NCBI GenBank assembly: GCA_030272585.1
Contig: BSYQ01000006.1
Location: forward strand, 377,001 to 441,000
DNA: 64,000 bases
Direction: 5' to 3'
Source: Bryopsis sp. KO-2023
Taxonomy: Eukaryota; Chlorophyta; Ulvophyceae; Bryopsidales; Bryopsidaceae
The notes under the pieces were generated by a model. That model was not told where the DNA came from. It ran no database searches and was given only the letters and a program-made list of their open reading frames with translations. Positions 53,912-64,000 of the stretch are shown in pieces. The position numbers were made by a program, and so were the translations under genes. Positions within the stretch are counted from its first letter, which is position 1, and the number at the start of each line of letters is the position of its first letter.

Positions 53912-54537
53912 TCATACTTCATCCAACCATTTGCAAATCAGGTTCTCTGCTGAGTTCTCGTTGAAGTAGCCAGTATCGTCTTCATGACAGTCATCCGACC
54001 AATAACGGTCACCCGACCAATAACAGTCACCCGACCACTGACAAACCCCTGCTGATTCTCTGCTACTGCAGTTGCCCGTGTCGTCGTCTTCGTAGCAACA
54101 ATCCAGCCGTTCGCGCTCCTGGTCCCCTGTTGATTCATCGCGTATGTAGCCCATATTGTCGTCACCACAACCATCCAGCCATTGACGATATTGTTTTTCC
54201 GCTAAAATTTTTCTTTTCAAATCAGACTCTCCATTCATGACCTCCCGCCAAGACTTTGCCACACACGAGCATCTAGCAAGTGAATCGCCAGGAAGCCTTT
54301 GAAGAATATCGACGAGGATATCTCTGGGCAAGTCGCATTCGATGGAAGGGAGAGCGTTCAGGAGAGCATGGTCAAGCGTTCTCAAAACCACCCGCCACAC
54401 TCTGTCGATCAAACCTCCAGTCCCAAACAGTCCCCTGAGGATGCCAGCTCTCACAGTGCTGCGCAGGCCTTCACCTGTTTCGGAACGAAATCGTGTTGGG
54501 CTCCAGCTTGTGCTTCCCCAACAATTAAACTCTACTC
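53912..54537 (-). CDS. F-box protein
   Basis: F-box proteins recruit substrates to SCF ubiquitin ligases through Skp1. The F-box is clear: DLPRDILVDILQRLPGDSLA, then CSCVAKSWREVMNGE. It is followed by an acidic, Cys- and Trp-rich C-terminal part with a short tandem pattern (SGDCYWSGDRYWSDDC) and the stop at 53912. An in-frame ATG is at 54454, but the frame stays open to about 54537, just after a TAG acceptor-like site, so an upstream exon is likely. No known substrate-binding repeat is visible; the degenerate C-terminal repeats may serve that role. Confidence 0.75.
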
Positions 54538-55799
54538 AAGCGAAATTCAGTTTCAACAAAAGCGCCGAAGCAACCTCCATGCGAATAAAATCAAGAGGAG
54601 TCCCCCTCACCTCGCAGGGAGCGATCCTGACTGGTGGACATGGACCATCCAAACCTTTAAGACAAGTTGTCTGCTTTCAGGTGTCTCACTCCAACAGAGT
54701 TCCTCTAACTTCTTGATTGCAGGACGTAAGTTGCGTCAACAAGACTTGTTTCAACTGTGGAGCTGTGAGAAATATGTAAGCTGTGGGGTCCGCGAATTTT
54801 TGTTTTCTATCTTCAGACTGTCGCTATCCGTCGCAGTCGCTCAGAGAAGACTTCCAAAGACGTATCTTGTTGTCATCGTTTGGGTCGACCACGCAACCTA
54901 AACTGCGCGTGTTCAACACGAGTAAGAAAAAAGGGAGTTGAATTGAATTGAAAAAAAAGGGCACTAGGGTGTGAAGTGGAGGCTGAAAAGAGAATCGTCA
55001 AAAAGTTCAATTCGTGGTCCCTAGTGTAGTAGCAGGCAGGCAGGAACAAGGGAAACCTTCTACGGCTTGCGTCTGCGCTCAATCAATCAATAATTACAAC
55101 CCACAGCAAAAGAGAGCCATCACCCTCCATGATGCTGGAACAAAAACAAAAAACCTTAGAAATATAAACTTGCTGATCGTAATGAAGCCATATCATTTAG
55201 GATTAAAGCTAATCTTCCTGATGGCACCCGACTAAAAAGATCCTGGGGGTTACCCCAGCAAAAAACATCTCTATGCAAAAAGAAAAAGAAAAAAAACACC
55301 GTCTGCGCTCACTTCTCTACTCCTGTTTCAAAAGAGGTAATGTTCTACACTGGCCTATAGATTTGGGGGATCAGACGACTAAGTGAGGGGGAAGATTATA
55401 ATCTGATCAGTTGGATCCTTGAGTTTCCCGAATAACCAAAAAATCTAAAAATGTAAGATACTCTTAGTGTGTGTTGTACAATACACATTTTGATTCTTGA
55501 CTTGGGGAAAACATTTAATTCAAACAATGCAGCATTTTTTTTGGAGGCGGGAGAGTACGTACTACTGCATGAATATCTGAATCAATATTGATTCATGCTT
55601 ATCAAAGTATTGGAATCCACAACAAAAAGAGTTGTGACGCACATTTGCCAGTTTTTTTTTTGGCCTCTCACAATTGTCCCACAATAAACACCATTCATTG
55701 TAGCAAATTCTTATTGTAAGTTCGGCAAACCCCAACAACACATAACATGCAAAAAACGTCTGTCGATCGCCCCCCAAATAGAACTCCTGAACCCCAAGA
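54538..55799. other. Intergenic region, duplicated flank on the right side
   Basis: A repeat of the 53.2-kb type lies at 55080-55140. From about 55440 onward the DNA is the reverse-oriented counterpart of 16.4-18.3 kb. The conserved minus-strand ORF at 55562-55867 is also conserved as DNA at 17.5 kb but looks like promoter flank rather than a gene. Possible upstream F-box exons are not resolved. Confidence 0.4.
55080..55140 (-). repeat. Short interspersed repeat, second copy
   Basis: Minus-strand GGGTGATGGCTCTCTTTTGC, then TGTGGGTTGTAATTA, then a (TTGA)n tail. It matches the repeat at 53221-53278 and the insertion at 59590-59628. Confidence 0.65.
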
Positions 55800-56025
55800 T
55801 TGAAGCGACCGATTCTCCAAGGTACCGCTGGGGCGACAGGTATCTGGCAAAGACCAAATCCACCCACCTATCAGCGAAGCACAAAAGCGGTTCTGTCTGG
55901 GGAGGAGAACAGATGGCTGCTGCCCCTGTGATGGAGCATTTTCCTTCGCCGCGTCCGACCCCTGCTTCGTTGTTTCTGATCAGATTCGGAACCTTGTTTT
56001 CTCAAATTTTCGAAAACAGTTTGCA
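55800..56025 (+). promoter_or_regulatory. Promoter and 5' leader of the shared secretory module
   Basis: Aligns with the regions upstream of the ATGs at 7326 (-) and 17325 (-): GCGAAGCACAAAAGCGG, CTGTCTGGGG and GCCCCTGTGATGGAGC. With the copy near 17.5 kb the match extends about 360 bases further upstream. Confidence 0.6.
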
Positions 56026-58164
56026 ATGATCGCCGTCTTGATCGTGTGGCTCCTCTGCTGCTGTTCCCAGGGAACGGTTTCGTTTGCTGTAGATACAGGT
56101 GGGTCGATTAACTATGGGTGGAGCCAATTTTTCAACGCAGCGACCTGGCACAGTCTGTGCGGTCCTTGGGAAAAGCGTTTGATTCTTGAGACGCACAAGG
56201 GTGCGGTGGTCGCTGTTCAACAAATTTTTGAAAACGCTTTGCTTCTGTAGACCTGGCGGCTGGCAGCGATCCTCAGCAGGTGTGATAATATCCATTCGAA
56301 TCTGAGTTGTTGGAGTCCCGATTTTTTCGACCAGCTGCCCATCATTAGCTGTGAAAAAATGGATGGAAAAGAGAAAGACAGGAAACACACCGAAAAAGGA
56401 ATTTCAATTTTCAATTTTTTTTAAGATCAAAATATTAGAGAGGGGGTGGATAAAGTTGCATGGCTTTTTTTATGTGTTGTTTTTTTCTCTCTTTCCTGCG
56501 TTTGTTAGACACGTCCTACTGTACACAGGCTGGTATGACTGGATAAAAATAGTTCATTACTCATTTGACACATCATCTGATCTTCTGCCGGGCTGGGATC
56601 ACTGTCGGTGCAATTTGGAGAGTCCTTTGTTTTTTTCCGAGGGAAGAAATGTATTGGTGTCTGACTATGGATTCCTACAGGAGGTAAAATTCCAGAAGGA
56701 CTGCTACAGATTGGATGAAAAACATCTCGACGTTGAGCAGACAGTGCCAGTTGACTTCATGGTTCGACAGCCAGTATCGTTCTTGGACAACACAAACGAG
56801 TGTGTTGAATATTCAATTTCCAGCACCAGCAGAGCATCCGGGGCTGACATTCCAATTCTGGCCTTTCTGATGACCAAAGCACAGATGGACAATGCTGATC
56901 TGGTCAGGGTGATGACTGTTGTGGCTGGAAATCTACTTATAAAAAAAAGTTAAATGATTAGATGAGTCATTTTCAGCTCTCACCAGCTTCAGTCAATCAG
57001 TCCATCATTCCGTCATTGCAAACTGTATTGTGCATCAAAATCAGTAATGAGAGTCTTGCGGTCTCTCACGAGTTTTCTGCGCGTTGTCCTGCTTTCTTGA
57101 TCAATCGAAGTGGCTGTTTTGACAGAATTCTCTATCTTTGGACTACATTGAGGGAAGCGAATGTGGGAAAGCCAACTGCACAAAGGTGGTAAAAATTCCA
57201 AAAAATGGAGATGTTTGGCCTTTCTTTTGGGTGCTCGTTAATGCAGACCACGCCAAACCAGAGTTCGAGCAAACCAAAGAAGAAGATGTGGATGTGGGCG
57301 TATCTATCAATGGTGAGCCTCATGGAATTGATATGGAGGTGTATGAATCAAATAGGCCTCAACCCTGGAAAGAGTGGCAGAAGATTAAATTTAAGAACAG
57401 ACAGAAGCACAGAAAAACCACTCCTTGATACCAGCCAGAAAATTTATTTGCTCAGAATGTTGGTCACTTGATCATATTGAGCAGAACCAGGGTTGTCATC
57501 GCTGTGTGTGTGTATGTTTGACTTTTTAGCAATCGGGTGCCTGTCCCCTGGAAAGCTACTGGAAAAAAAGAAGTCTGGAGCAACTGGGATGGTTATCGTC
57601 GTTCCTGTGGTGGTGCTCTTCATTATTGCTGCTGGTTTTGTCAGCTTCCTCGTCATGAAAAGGAACCACAGGTAAAGCATCACATAATGCCCCCCCCCCC
57701 CCCAAAAAAAAGAACTCTGGGTATAGAAAAATAATGAGGATAACGACAACATTCTGTCTACTAATGTACTGTTTGTGTGCCTCTTCAGGAGATCCGTTAT
57801 GCCCACTTCAACAAAAGACAACTTTCATGCAGATAAGAAATCCCCGCTGGCCCTGGCATCACGCCCCTCAAAAAAAAGCAGCCTCCATAACAGGAGTTCC
57901 ACACCACCTACCACTCTCTCTATTACCGTCGTTGCTGGTGATGTTGACGCCATTGAAACCCTAGAAATGCTCTTTGCAGCCAAGGAAGCCCCAGACCTGC
58001 TGGTTAATGGCCCCATTCGCCCACCCAGTTTTGAGCCTCCACCCACCCAGAACTTGTTCAATGAGGACCACGTGTGCGAGCAGCGTCCGTGCGCAGCAAA
58101 CACAAGTGGAATTACAAAAACATGCTCTGAGGTAAGGCTGATCTCTGTCAGGAAATGTCAGTAG
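56026..58164 (+). CDS. Type I single-pass membrane protein, receptor-like
   Basis: Starts with signal peptide MIAVLIVWLLCCCSQG (56026-56098) and the 29-nt mini-exon (56251-56279). Further exons: 56681 to about 56911 (CYRLDEKHLDVEQTVPVD, IPILAFLMTKAQMDNA), 57126-57312 (CGKANCTKVVKIPKNGD), 57530-57671 with one clear membrane span (MVIVVPVVVLFIIAAGF) after a lysine-rich stretch, and 57789-58131, a cytosolic tail rich in Pro and Ser. Phases agree from 57126 on. A good donor after 58131 suggests more exons; otherwise the frame stops at 58164. Exons between 56280 and 56680 are uncertain. The ectodomain may be beta-rich; I do not recognise it. A truncated copy is at 16.4-17.3 kb. Confidence 0.65.
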
Positions 58165-59329
58165 GATGAGAATGATGGTTAAGTTCTCCAGCTGGAAGAA
58201 TCAATATGCACTCTTGGATACGAGTGATGCGTTATGGTTTTTGGCCAAGTACCAACATACTTAATAGGAGAGTATGAATTAAAGAACTGATGCACCAAAT
58301 CAAAGAATGACAGCCTACGTGCAGGAATAAGCTCCCTTGACTCCGAGGCAACGGAACATCAGGCTGTTGAGTGTTCAAAAGAAAGGCTTTTTCCTTTGAA
58401 AGTGTCTTCAAAAAGTCCCTTCAACTGAAAAGAGGGAGACGGGCGAGAGCTCGCAGCGAAACAGCACCGTGATGGGGACGAAATTTTATATATATTTGAA
58501 ATTTTATGAAGAGGATGTTGGTCCAGCTGTGATTGTGAGATTCCAGCAGTGATGACAAGAATTGAGATGCAGGGGTGAGGTTGACCCCCTTTCCTCTTAC
58601 GTTCTATATTTTTTTGGGGGGTATATATATATAGGGGCCGGCGAAAAATACCCCTTTTTTGCCCGACAACACGTCCATGACAGACAGTTTGTTTTGTTGG
58701 TGGTGAAGGCTTTGCTTGTAAGCCTTCACTTTGTAACAATTTTTTTTGACCTGTGTGATTTGAGCGCTGAACAGTGGGGGATCGGCACATTGTAATTGAA
58801 GATCAATCTGACATGCCTTCTCATTATTGTTGGCTCTGAGCTGCAGCCTCATATGCACCAAACCAGAGTATTCCACACAGCCTGGTTGTATCAGGAGACA
58901 GTTGGGTTTTTTCAAAAGTGTATCGACTTGTTCCCCAAAATGCCAAACTGTAATCACTCTTTCTTTTCAACCCAGTTTGGCAAGTTTCTCCCAAGCGATT
59001 CATAGAGACTGGCACCGCACATCAACTGGAAACGCTGACTCTTATGGACTTGCTTCTGTGCATGTAATTTTTGGTTTGGTTTATGGACTTGGTGTACCAT
59101 CGCGTGGTAGCATTGATCAGTCAGCATCCTACCCTTCATGTTTTCACCCAAGCAAAATGTATTATTTCCTTTTTCAAATTTTTTTTAAACTCTTCATTGT
59201 GGGAGTCTGAAAAATAAAAAATTGAAAAAAATCATCACCCACAACTTTTTCACAATACACACAAAAAGTGTCAAAAATGTCACCGTCGACCCCCAACTCC
59301 CCAAAAAAAATCAAAAAAAAAAAATCTGT
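58165..59329. other. Spacer before the decayed Pmp-like copy
   Basis: May contain the last exon of the type I membrane protein. A 10-bp hairpin (58703-58712 with 58720-58729) and an A-rich run just before 59330 are visible. Nothing resembles the 5' half of the Pmp-like gene, so that part is truly missing here. Confidence 0.4.
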
Positions 59330-62044
59330 CTGATCTGTCCGATCAACGGGTGGTGCTGAACAAGACCAGCTTTGAGGGAAACGTCGGGAGAAAGTCTGGG
59401 TCCGATATTTTTCTGAACAAGTTCAAGGGAGTTGTTTGCTGCGATGGAAAGTGTTGGGACCATGAAAACCCCGCTGGAGGCAGCTCTCCAGAAATGCAAA
59501 TTACATTCCTATGGATCCGAGGGGGAAATATCATCTTCTGTGGGAACACAATTTCAGTCGGTGAAGATTGATCCATCTGAAGTGAATGGCTCTCTTTTGC
59601 TGTGGGTTGTAATTATGATTATGATTATGAAGTGAATGGTCATGCTAGTGGGGATGAACTTCCACCCATTAACGTGGCAACCCTGGACTTTTTTGGTCAG
59701 ACTGCTGTGGAAAATGTGAATCTGCAAATCAAGGTGACCACCCCTGGAGCGCAAATCTTTGGCAGTGTTGCAACCAGCGAGGGCATGTTGATGAGCGGGA
59801 ATATCACTGTGGCGGGTGTGTTTCTGAGCGGTCTGCCCGGGGAGTACACTCTGACCTTCCAGTTGACGTCGGAGGATGGATCCAGGACCCTGAAGGAGTC
59901 CATGAGGGTGAAGATCAGAAAGTATGTGATTGGGGAAGTGTCCAGAGAAAATGGTTTGCGCTGTGACATTTGTGGGGAAAACTTTTTCAGCTTTGACATA
60001 GATGATACGGATTGCACACCTTGTACTGTGGAGCTGACCTCATGTTCGGGAGGAAAATTGGTCCCTGTCCCTGGATACTGGCACTCTGGACCCCACTCCT
60101 CGCATGTGCATCCATGTTTATCCAAGGAAGCATGCACCTATGAGAATCGAACGGAGGATCTGCTTCCATCATCAAACTCCTCCTCCACCCTGAAGATGGT
60201 GGCTTATACTGAAGACTACCCCTTGTGTGCAAAGGTAGCTACCCTACATGGTATTTTGAAAATTTTTATTCTAGAAAACACAGACTTACTATGGCTACTA
60301 TGACCTCAGTGTGTGGAAATTTGCTGTGGTATAGGGCTACCAGGGGGTGTTGTGTGGGAGCTGCAAGTCATCGCATGGAAAGAGTGGCATGGAATGCAGA
60401 GAATGCGATGTAAAAGCGCGTCCTGGGATAGCGATTGGAGGGGCCATGCTTGCTTTGGCAGTATTGTCTCTGATTTATGTCAGAAATGCTGCCAAATTTG
60501 CTCAACAAGCCATGGTTGATGGCGACTCAAATGTATCCGGGTCAGATTGTATCCCTCGTATCAAAAAAAGACCAACAGATGTTTTCAAGGTGAGCAATTC
60601 AACGGGTGGAAACGAAATCCTATAAGCACCTTTTCCCTCACTCTCTCTCCCTACCAAATCCGTTTTGTGTTTCTGGGCAGATCCTCGTGAATTTCAAGCA
60701 GATTACTGGATCAGCTGCAGCAATCAACGTGGGTTGGACGAAATACATGATGGGGCTATTCACGGGCTGGGGTAAGTCACCACTCTCCGACATGGAGATG
60801 ATGATACATCAATATTATTACACCAATAATTGGCTTGCAAGCCAAAGCATGACTTTTCGCATGGAATCCAGGTACTGTGTCTGGACTCCAGACTCTGGAG
60901 GAGCGGATGGCAACAGCTTGTTTGCGTTCGAGTGTGCATTTTCGTCAGAGAAGAATGGTCTTCCTCGATCCGTCAAGACAACGGTGCTGTTGGTATTCGT
61001 ACCCTTCGTAGTGTGGGCAGCGTTTGTCATTGTTTACGCTGTGCTTGTGTTACGAACCAAAAAAGCCCTACAGGACTTGAGGCTCTGGTCGGGCATTGCG
61101 TTTCGGGCCGTGTTGCAAGCAGCCTATATCAGGACGCATATGTGTCCATTCTGAGACACATGCTGTACCAAACCTTATACCTTATACCTTGTACTTTTTC
61201 CTCTTATTTTTTAAGAAACACTGTATTTTGAAGTATCATTCTGTGTGGTTGCAGTGAGACGAAAGCGTTCATTCGCATCTTCTATTGCGTGCGAGCTAGC
61301 CCTCTGGAGGGCTTGTTTTGGGCACAAGACACGAGTCTGACTTGCTACAAAGGATCCCATGCGCTCTTGGTTTCTTTCGTTGGGCTGCCGGGCTTCTTGT
61401 TGATATCGATAGGGTTCCCAGCTTGGTTGCTCTACAAACTCACACGAACTGACACCCTCGATCAAGAGAAGATAATTGTTCGATACGGATTCTTGTACAA
61501 ATTGTACAAGAGCAACACCGCTGCTTGGGAGGTGGTGATTTTGGTCCGGAAAGCTCTCTTTTCTGCGCTCGTTGTGTTTGGGCGACCGCTTGGGGGTGGA
61601 ATCCAGAGTTGTCTCGCTTTGTTCATTATGATGGTTTCTATACTTCTTCAGATGCGTTTCCAACCGTTTGTGGAAATAAGGTTAAATGATTTGGAATTGG
61701 GTTCATTGGTGATTTCTACGTTCGCGTTCATTGTTGGGAATTTGGCCAGCCAACCCGAAATGGAGCATGCAGGAACAATGGTGATATCTACCATCTTTAT
61801 TTGCATGGCCGGGATCTACATTGTATACACTGCGAAGCAGATTTTCGATGTGGTCTTCTCCGGGGTAGAAAAATGGGTGGAGAAACATAATCCAGAAAGT
61901 GAATTGCCGACCACCAGACATGGAGTAGTAATCAAGGCCGCTGATAGCTTGTCACAAAAGTCCAAGGCGATTCTGATTAAAAAAACGAAAGCTTGCATGG
62001 AGAAGTTTTCTTCTCGTTTTCTCACGTCTGAATCAGAGTCTTAA
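59330..62044 (+). pseudogene. Decayed 3' half of a third Pmp-like gene
   Basis: Homology starts abruptly at LSDLSDQ (about 59330), inside the region encoded by exon 8 of the intact gene, and continues to TAA at 62044 and into the 3' flank. Defects: no 5' half; one extra G in the TGTTGGGACC stretch near 59455 shifts the frame; a 50-base insertion (59590-59639, one target repeat included) brings a stop at 59636-59638 in the shifted frame. The two lesions add up to 51, so the original frame returns downstream. The donor after the AAYIR exon near 61132 has changed from AGGT to AGGA. Later exons (61256-62044, SETKAFIRIFYCVR) are well preserved, which suggests recent loss. Confidence 0.8.
59579..59639 (+). 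mobile_element. 39-nt retro-insertion with 11-bp target-site duplication
   Basis: GAAGTGAATGG occurs at 59579-59589 and 59629-59639, flanking 39 bases. The inserted bases begin CTCTCTTTTGCTGTGGG and end in an (ATGATT)-like tail, matching the 3' end of the repeats at 53221 and 55080. The intact paralogue has one copy of the target and no insert. Confidence 0.75.
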
Positions 62045-63706
62045 ATTTTGCGTCCAAGAGTGTCAGTTTTTGATTTTTTCCTTTTTTTTGTTTTGGAAGG
62101 CTTATTAACGGTTGTGTTGTTGGGCATATATATATATATTGAGGGCAGTTTGGATAACTTTGGCATTCTATTTTTTTTTCTTTTGGGGGGGTATGGGTTT
62201 ACAGCATCAATTTCGTTGCAGGGAGAGGTAAGCTGAGACTTTCGTCTTTTTTTTTGCTGGAATAATTGTTGTTCGAACATTATCCTTTTTATTCCCATTC
62301 TCCTCGTTGTGAGACGGGTGGATATTTTTGTATGAAAATTATTACGGGAATTTGATTTTTTTTTTTTTTATTTTCTTTTGTGGTTCTACTATTTGGTGTG
62401 AGGGTACTTCTTTTTGGTCTTGCTTTTTTTTTCTATTTTGGGGTTGTGGGTTGGACACTTCTGTTGAGGGGAGGTGTTGTACTTTTTTAAGATCAAGTTG
62501 TAGGAAGGAAACATAATTACATAATCGTCACTATCACTGCTGCAGTCACAAATAAACGTCGCAAGAAGGAAGGCAATCATTGCCTTACGATAAGAAAGCA
62601 CCCGTCCAGCTCAGTCGCCACCCCAGAAAGCGACCATCCGCATGCGCAACCCCTTTTATTCTCTTGTGTTTTGGCCAACGACCTTCCAGGAAAACGCGCT
62701 AAAAAAAAGACATACGAACAAGAAAGCTCACACCAGATCTCACTGAAGGTCTGACTGTGGTTGCTCCAACACTCAACACTTGGATGTTCGTTTGTTCTTT
62801 GGGTATTGTATTGTCACTATAGTCGTCCCCTCCTTCAGACCTGGCGTCAGTAAATACAACTCTCATTTTCGTTATCCACCGCTTCCAAACTCTCCTCCTC
62901 CACACAGGTGCAATAAGGGACAGTTGTTCCCGTCCCAACAGAGGAAACTATCGTATCCTCAAAATCTTGGTGTCTGTAGAAAAGTCTTATCCACAAATTG
63001 AAGGCATGGAGTGCGGTGCTGAGGTGGTCCCTCGCCCCACACGAAGCTATGGCCAAAACATTCTTCCAATTCGAATTCCAGATTATATTGGGTCTCTTCT
63101 CGCCGCCATATCCAGAGGTTTTTATTCTCGCTCCCTAGATATTCAATTTCACGATCGCTACCCTCGGCTTGTGGTCCAGCAGATCAAATGCTATATTTCG
63201 CTACTGATGTATGTCTTTTATCATGAAAGATACTGTGGTGGTGAGAGACGCAGAAATTCAATGATAAACGCGGCCGTCCTGCCGAACAACTTTCCACAGG
63301 GCACATTCGATGCTGTGTGGTGATTTCGTCATTGCAAGAATTACACAACACACACAAGAATACTATATGCAGAAAGGATTCAATCCTTCTAAGGCGAGTA
63401 ACGCCGAGAAACGAGACTTTTTGACAAACAAACAAACAAAAATCGGATTACATTGTGGAGGGGAATTACCGCTATCTCCTTTAACAATGACTTTCAAAAA
63501 ACAAAATCCAAAAATGTTCATGTACGCTCAGTTCTAGAGAATATGACCCCCGAGAGGATATTCCGACAAAAAAAAAGCTGCCTGCCCTTGATCTGGTCCA
63601 CTAAGAAACCCCCTCAAAGATCGACAAGCAAACAAAACTTGAGTCTCCTCGACACACCAGACCTTTTTCGTATAATTGCTCGATTAATCGAACCATACTT
63701 GCGCAT
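62045..63706. other. 3' flank of the decayed copy plus unrecognised DNA
   Basis: 62,045-62,960 matches the 3' flank of the intact Pmp-like gene. Beyond it an open frame at 62967-63323 (YIGSLLAAISRGFYSRSLDI) has some coding look but no recognisable domain or splice partners. 63,400-63,706 shows nothing recognisable. Confidence 0.35.
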
Positions 63707-64000
63707 TTAACGGCAGCAGACTTGATATGTGTCCGGGTAATTAATTTGTGTTGATGGATGGCCGCCCCGTTCGCATTCGTCTAAGTCCTGGTAGAGCCTA
63801 TACATGCAAAAGTCATCCGTGTGCCTGCAGGTGATGCAATTGCCTGCAAAAACAGTTTCACCACGTCAATTACTTGCATACGCTTCGTGCTGCGGACACA
63901 CCACCCACCATCGATAACACCAAAAAGAAAAAAGAACGGAGAATCACACAAACCGATAAGGCCGAGAACGATGGGTTTCGTTCGTGTGAAATGCAGGTTC
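63707..64000 (-). CDS. Small Cys-rich secreted protein, start beyond the window
   Basis: The last exon runs 63843-63707 (TAA) after a TTTGCAG acceptor and reads NCITCRHTDDFCMYRLYQDL and then DECERGG, ending YQVCCR: seven cysteines in 45 residues. Upstream, minus-strand bases near the window edge read TKPIVLGLIG followed by a GT donor in the phase that joins the exon, consistent with the end of a signal peptide. The initiation codon lies beyond 64,000. It resembles no family I can name; a short secreted disulfide-rich protein is the simplest reading. Confidence 0.5.

Noticed and set aside
54299..54901. 200-codon plus-strand ORF
   Set aside because: Overlaps the F-box gene in antisense; it has no domain and is open by composition.
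55562..55867. Conserved ORF reading GGFGLCQIPVAPAVPW, also at 17.5 kb
   Set aside because: The conservation is explained by duplicated promoter DNA; the third copy at 7.5 kb breaks the frame.

Overview
The window is nuclear DNA of a photosynthetic eukaryote. Genes are split by many short GT-AG introns, proteins carry signal peptides, intergenic DNA is AT-rich and repetitive, and decayed non-LTR retrotransposons are present. A CHUP1-like chloroplast-positioning gene and a dihydroxy-acid dehydratase gene, together with large Pmp-like (polymorphic outer-membrane-protein-like) surface proteins, point to an alga of the green lineage. The species cannot be named from the sequence. Exon limits were set by hand from splice signals and reading-phase agreement; no search was run.

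Layout. 0.3-0.9 kb: broken CHUP1-like copy. 1.9-2.6 kb: unrecognised exons. 4.0-7.3 kb (-): secreted trypsin-like protease ending in four 8-cysteine repeats. 7.9-8.8 kb: possible unrecognised gene. 10.0-13.3 kb (+): nine-exon CHUP1-like gene. 13.5-16.0 kb (+) and 22.6-18.4 kb (-): two complementary halves of one Pmp-like membrane protein gene, apparently separated by an inversion. 16.4-17.3 kb (-): truncated copy of the type I membrane protein gene found at 56-58 kb. 25.1-27.9 kb and 29.8-32.9 kb (-): two unrecognised multi-exon genes. 33.5-35.4 kb: non-LTR element debris. 35.4-36.1 kb (+) and 37.7-38.8 kb (-): alanine-rich secreted proteins with 8-Cys-type tails. 41.2-47.7 kb (-): intact Pmp-like gene. 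48.1-49.1 kb: LINE fragment. 49.7-52.8 kb (-): dihydroxy-acid dehydratase. 53.9-54.5 kb (-): F-box protein. 56.0-58.2 kb (+): type I membrane protein. 59.3-62.0 kb (+): decayed 3' half of a third Pmp-like gene. Right edge (-): end of a small Cys-rich secreted protein.

Themes. Most genes encode surface or secreted proteins built from shuffled parts. One promoter, leader exon and 29-nt mini-exon module sits in front of a protease and of two copies of an unrelated receptor-like gene. One 8-cysteine C-terminal domain is shared by the protease and an alanine-rich protein. The Pmp-like family has one intact gene, one gene cut in two, and one fragment hit by a tiny retro-insertion. The split gene is the strongest observation: both halves keep every reading frame and splice site, and their broken ends abut in frame. 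The inversion is therefore very recent, switchable, or an assembly error.
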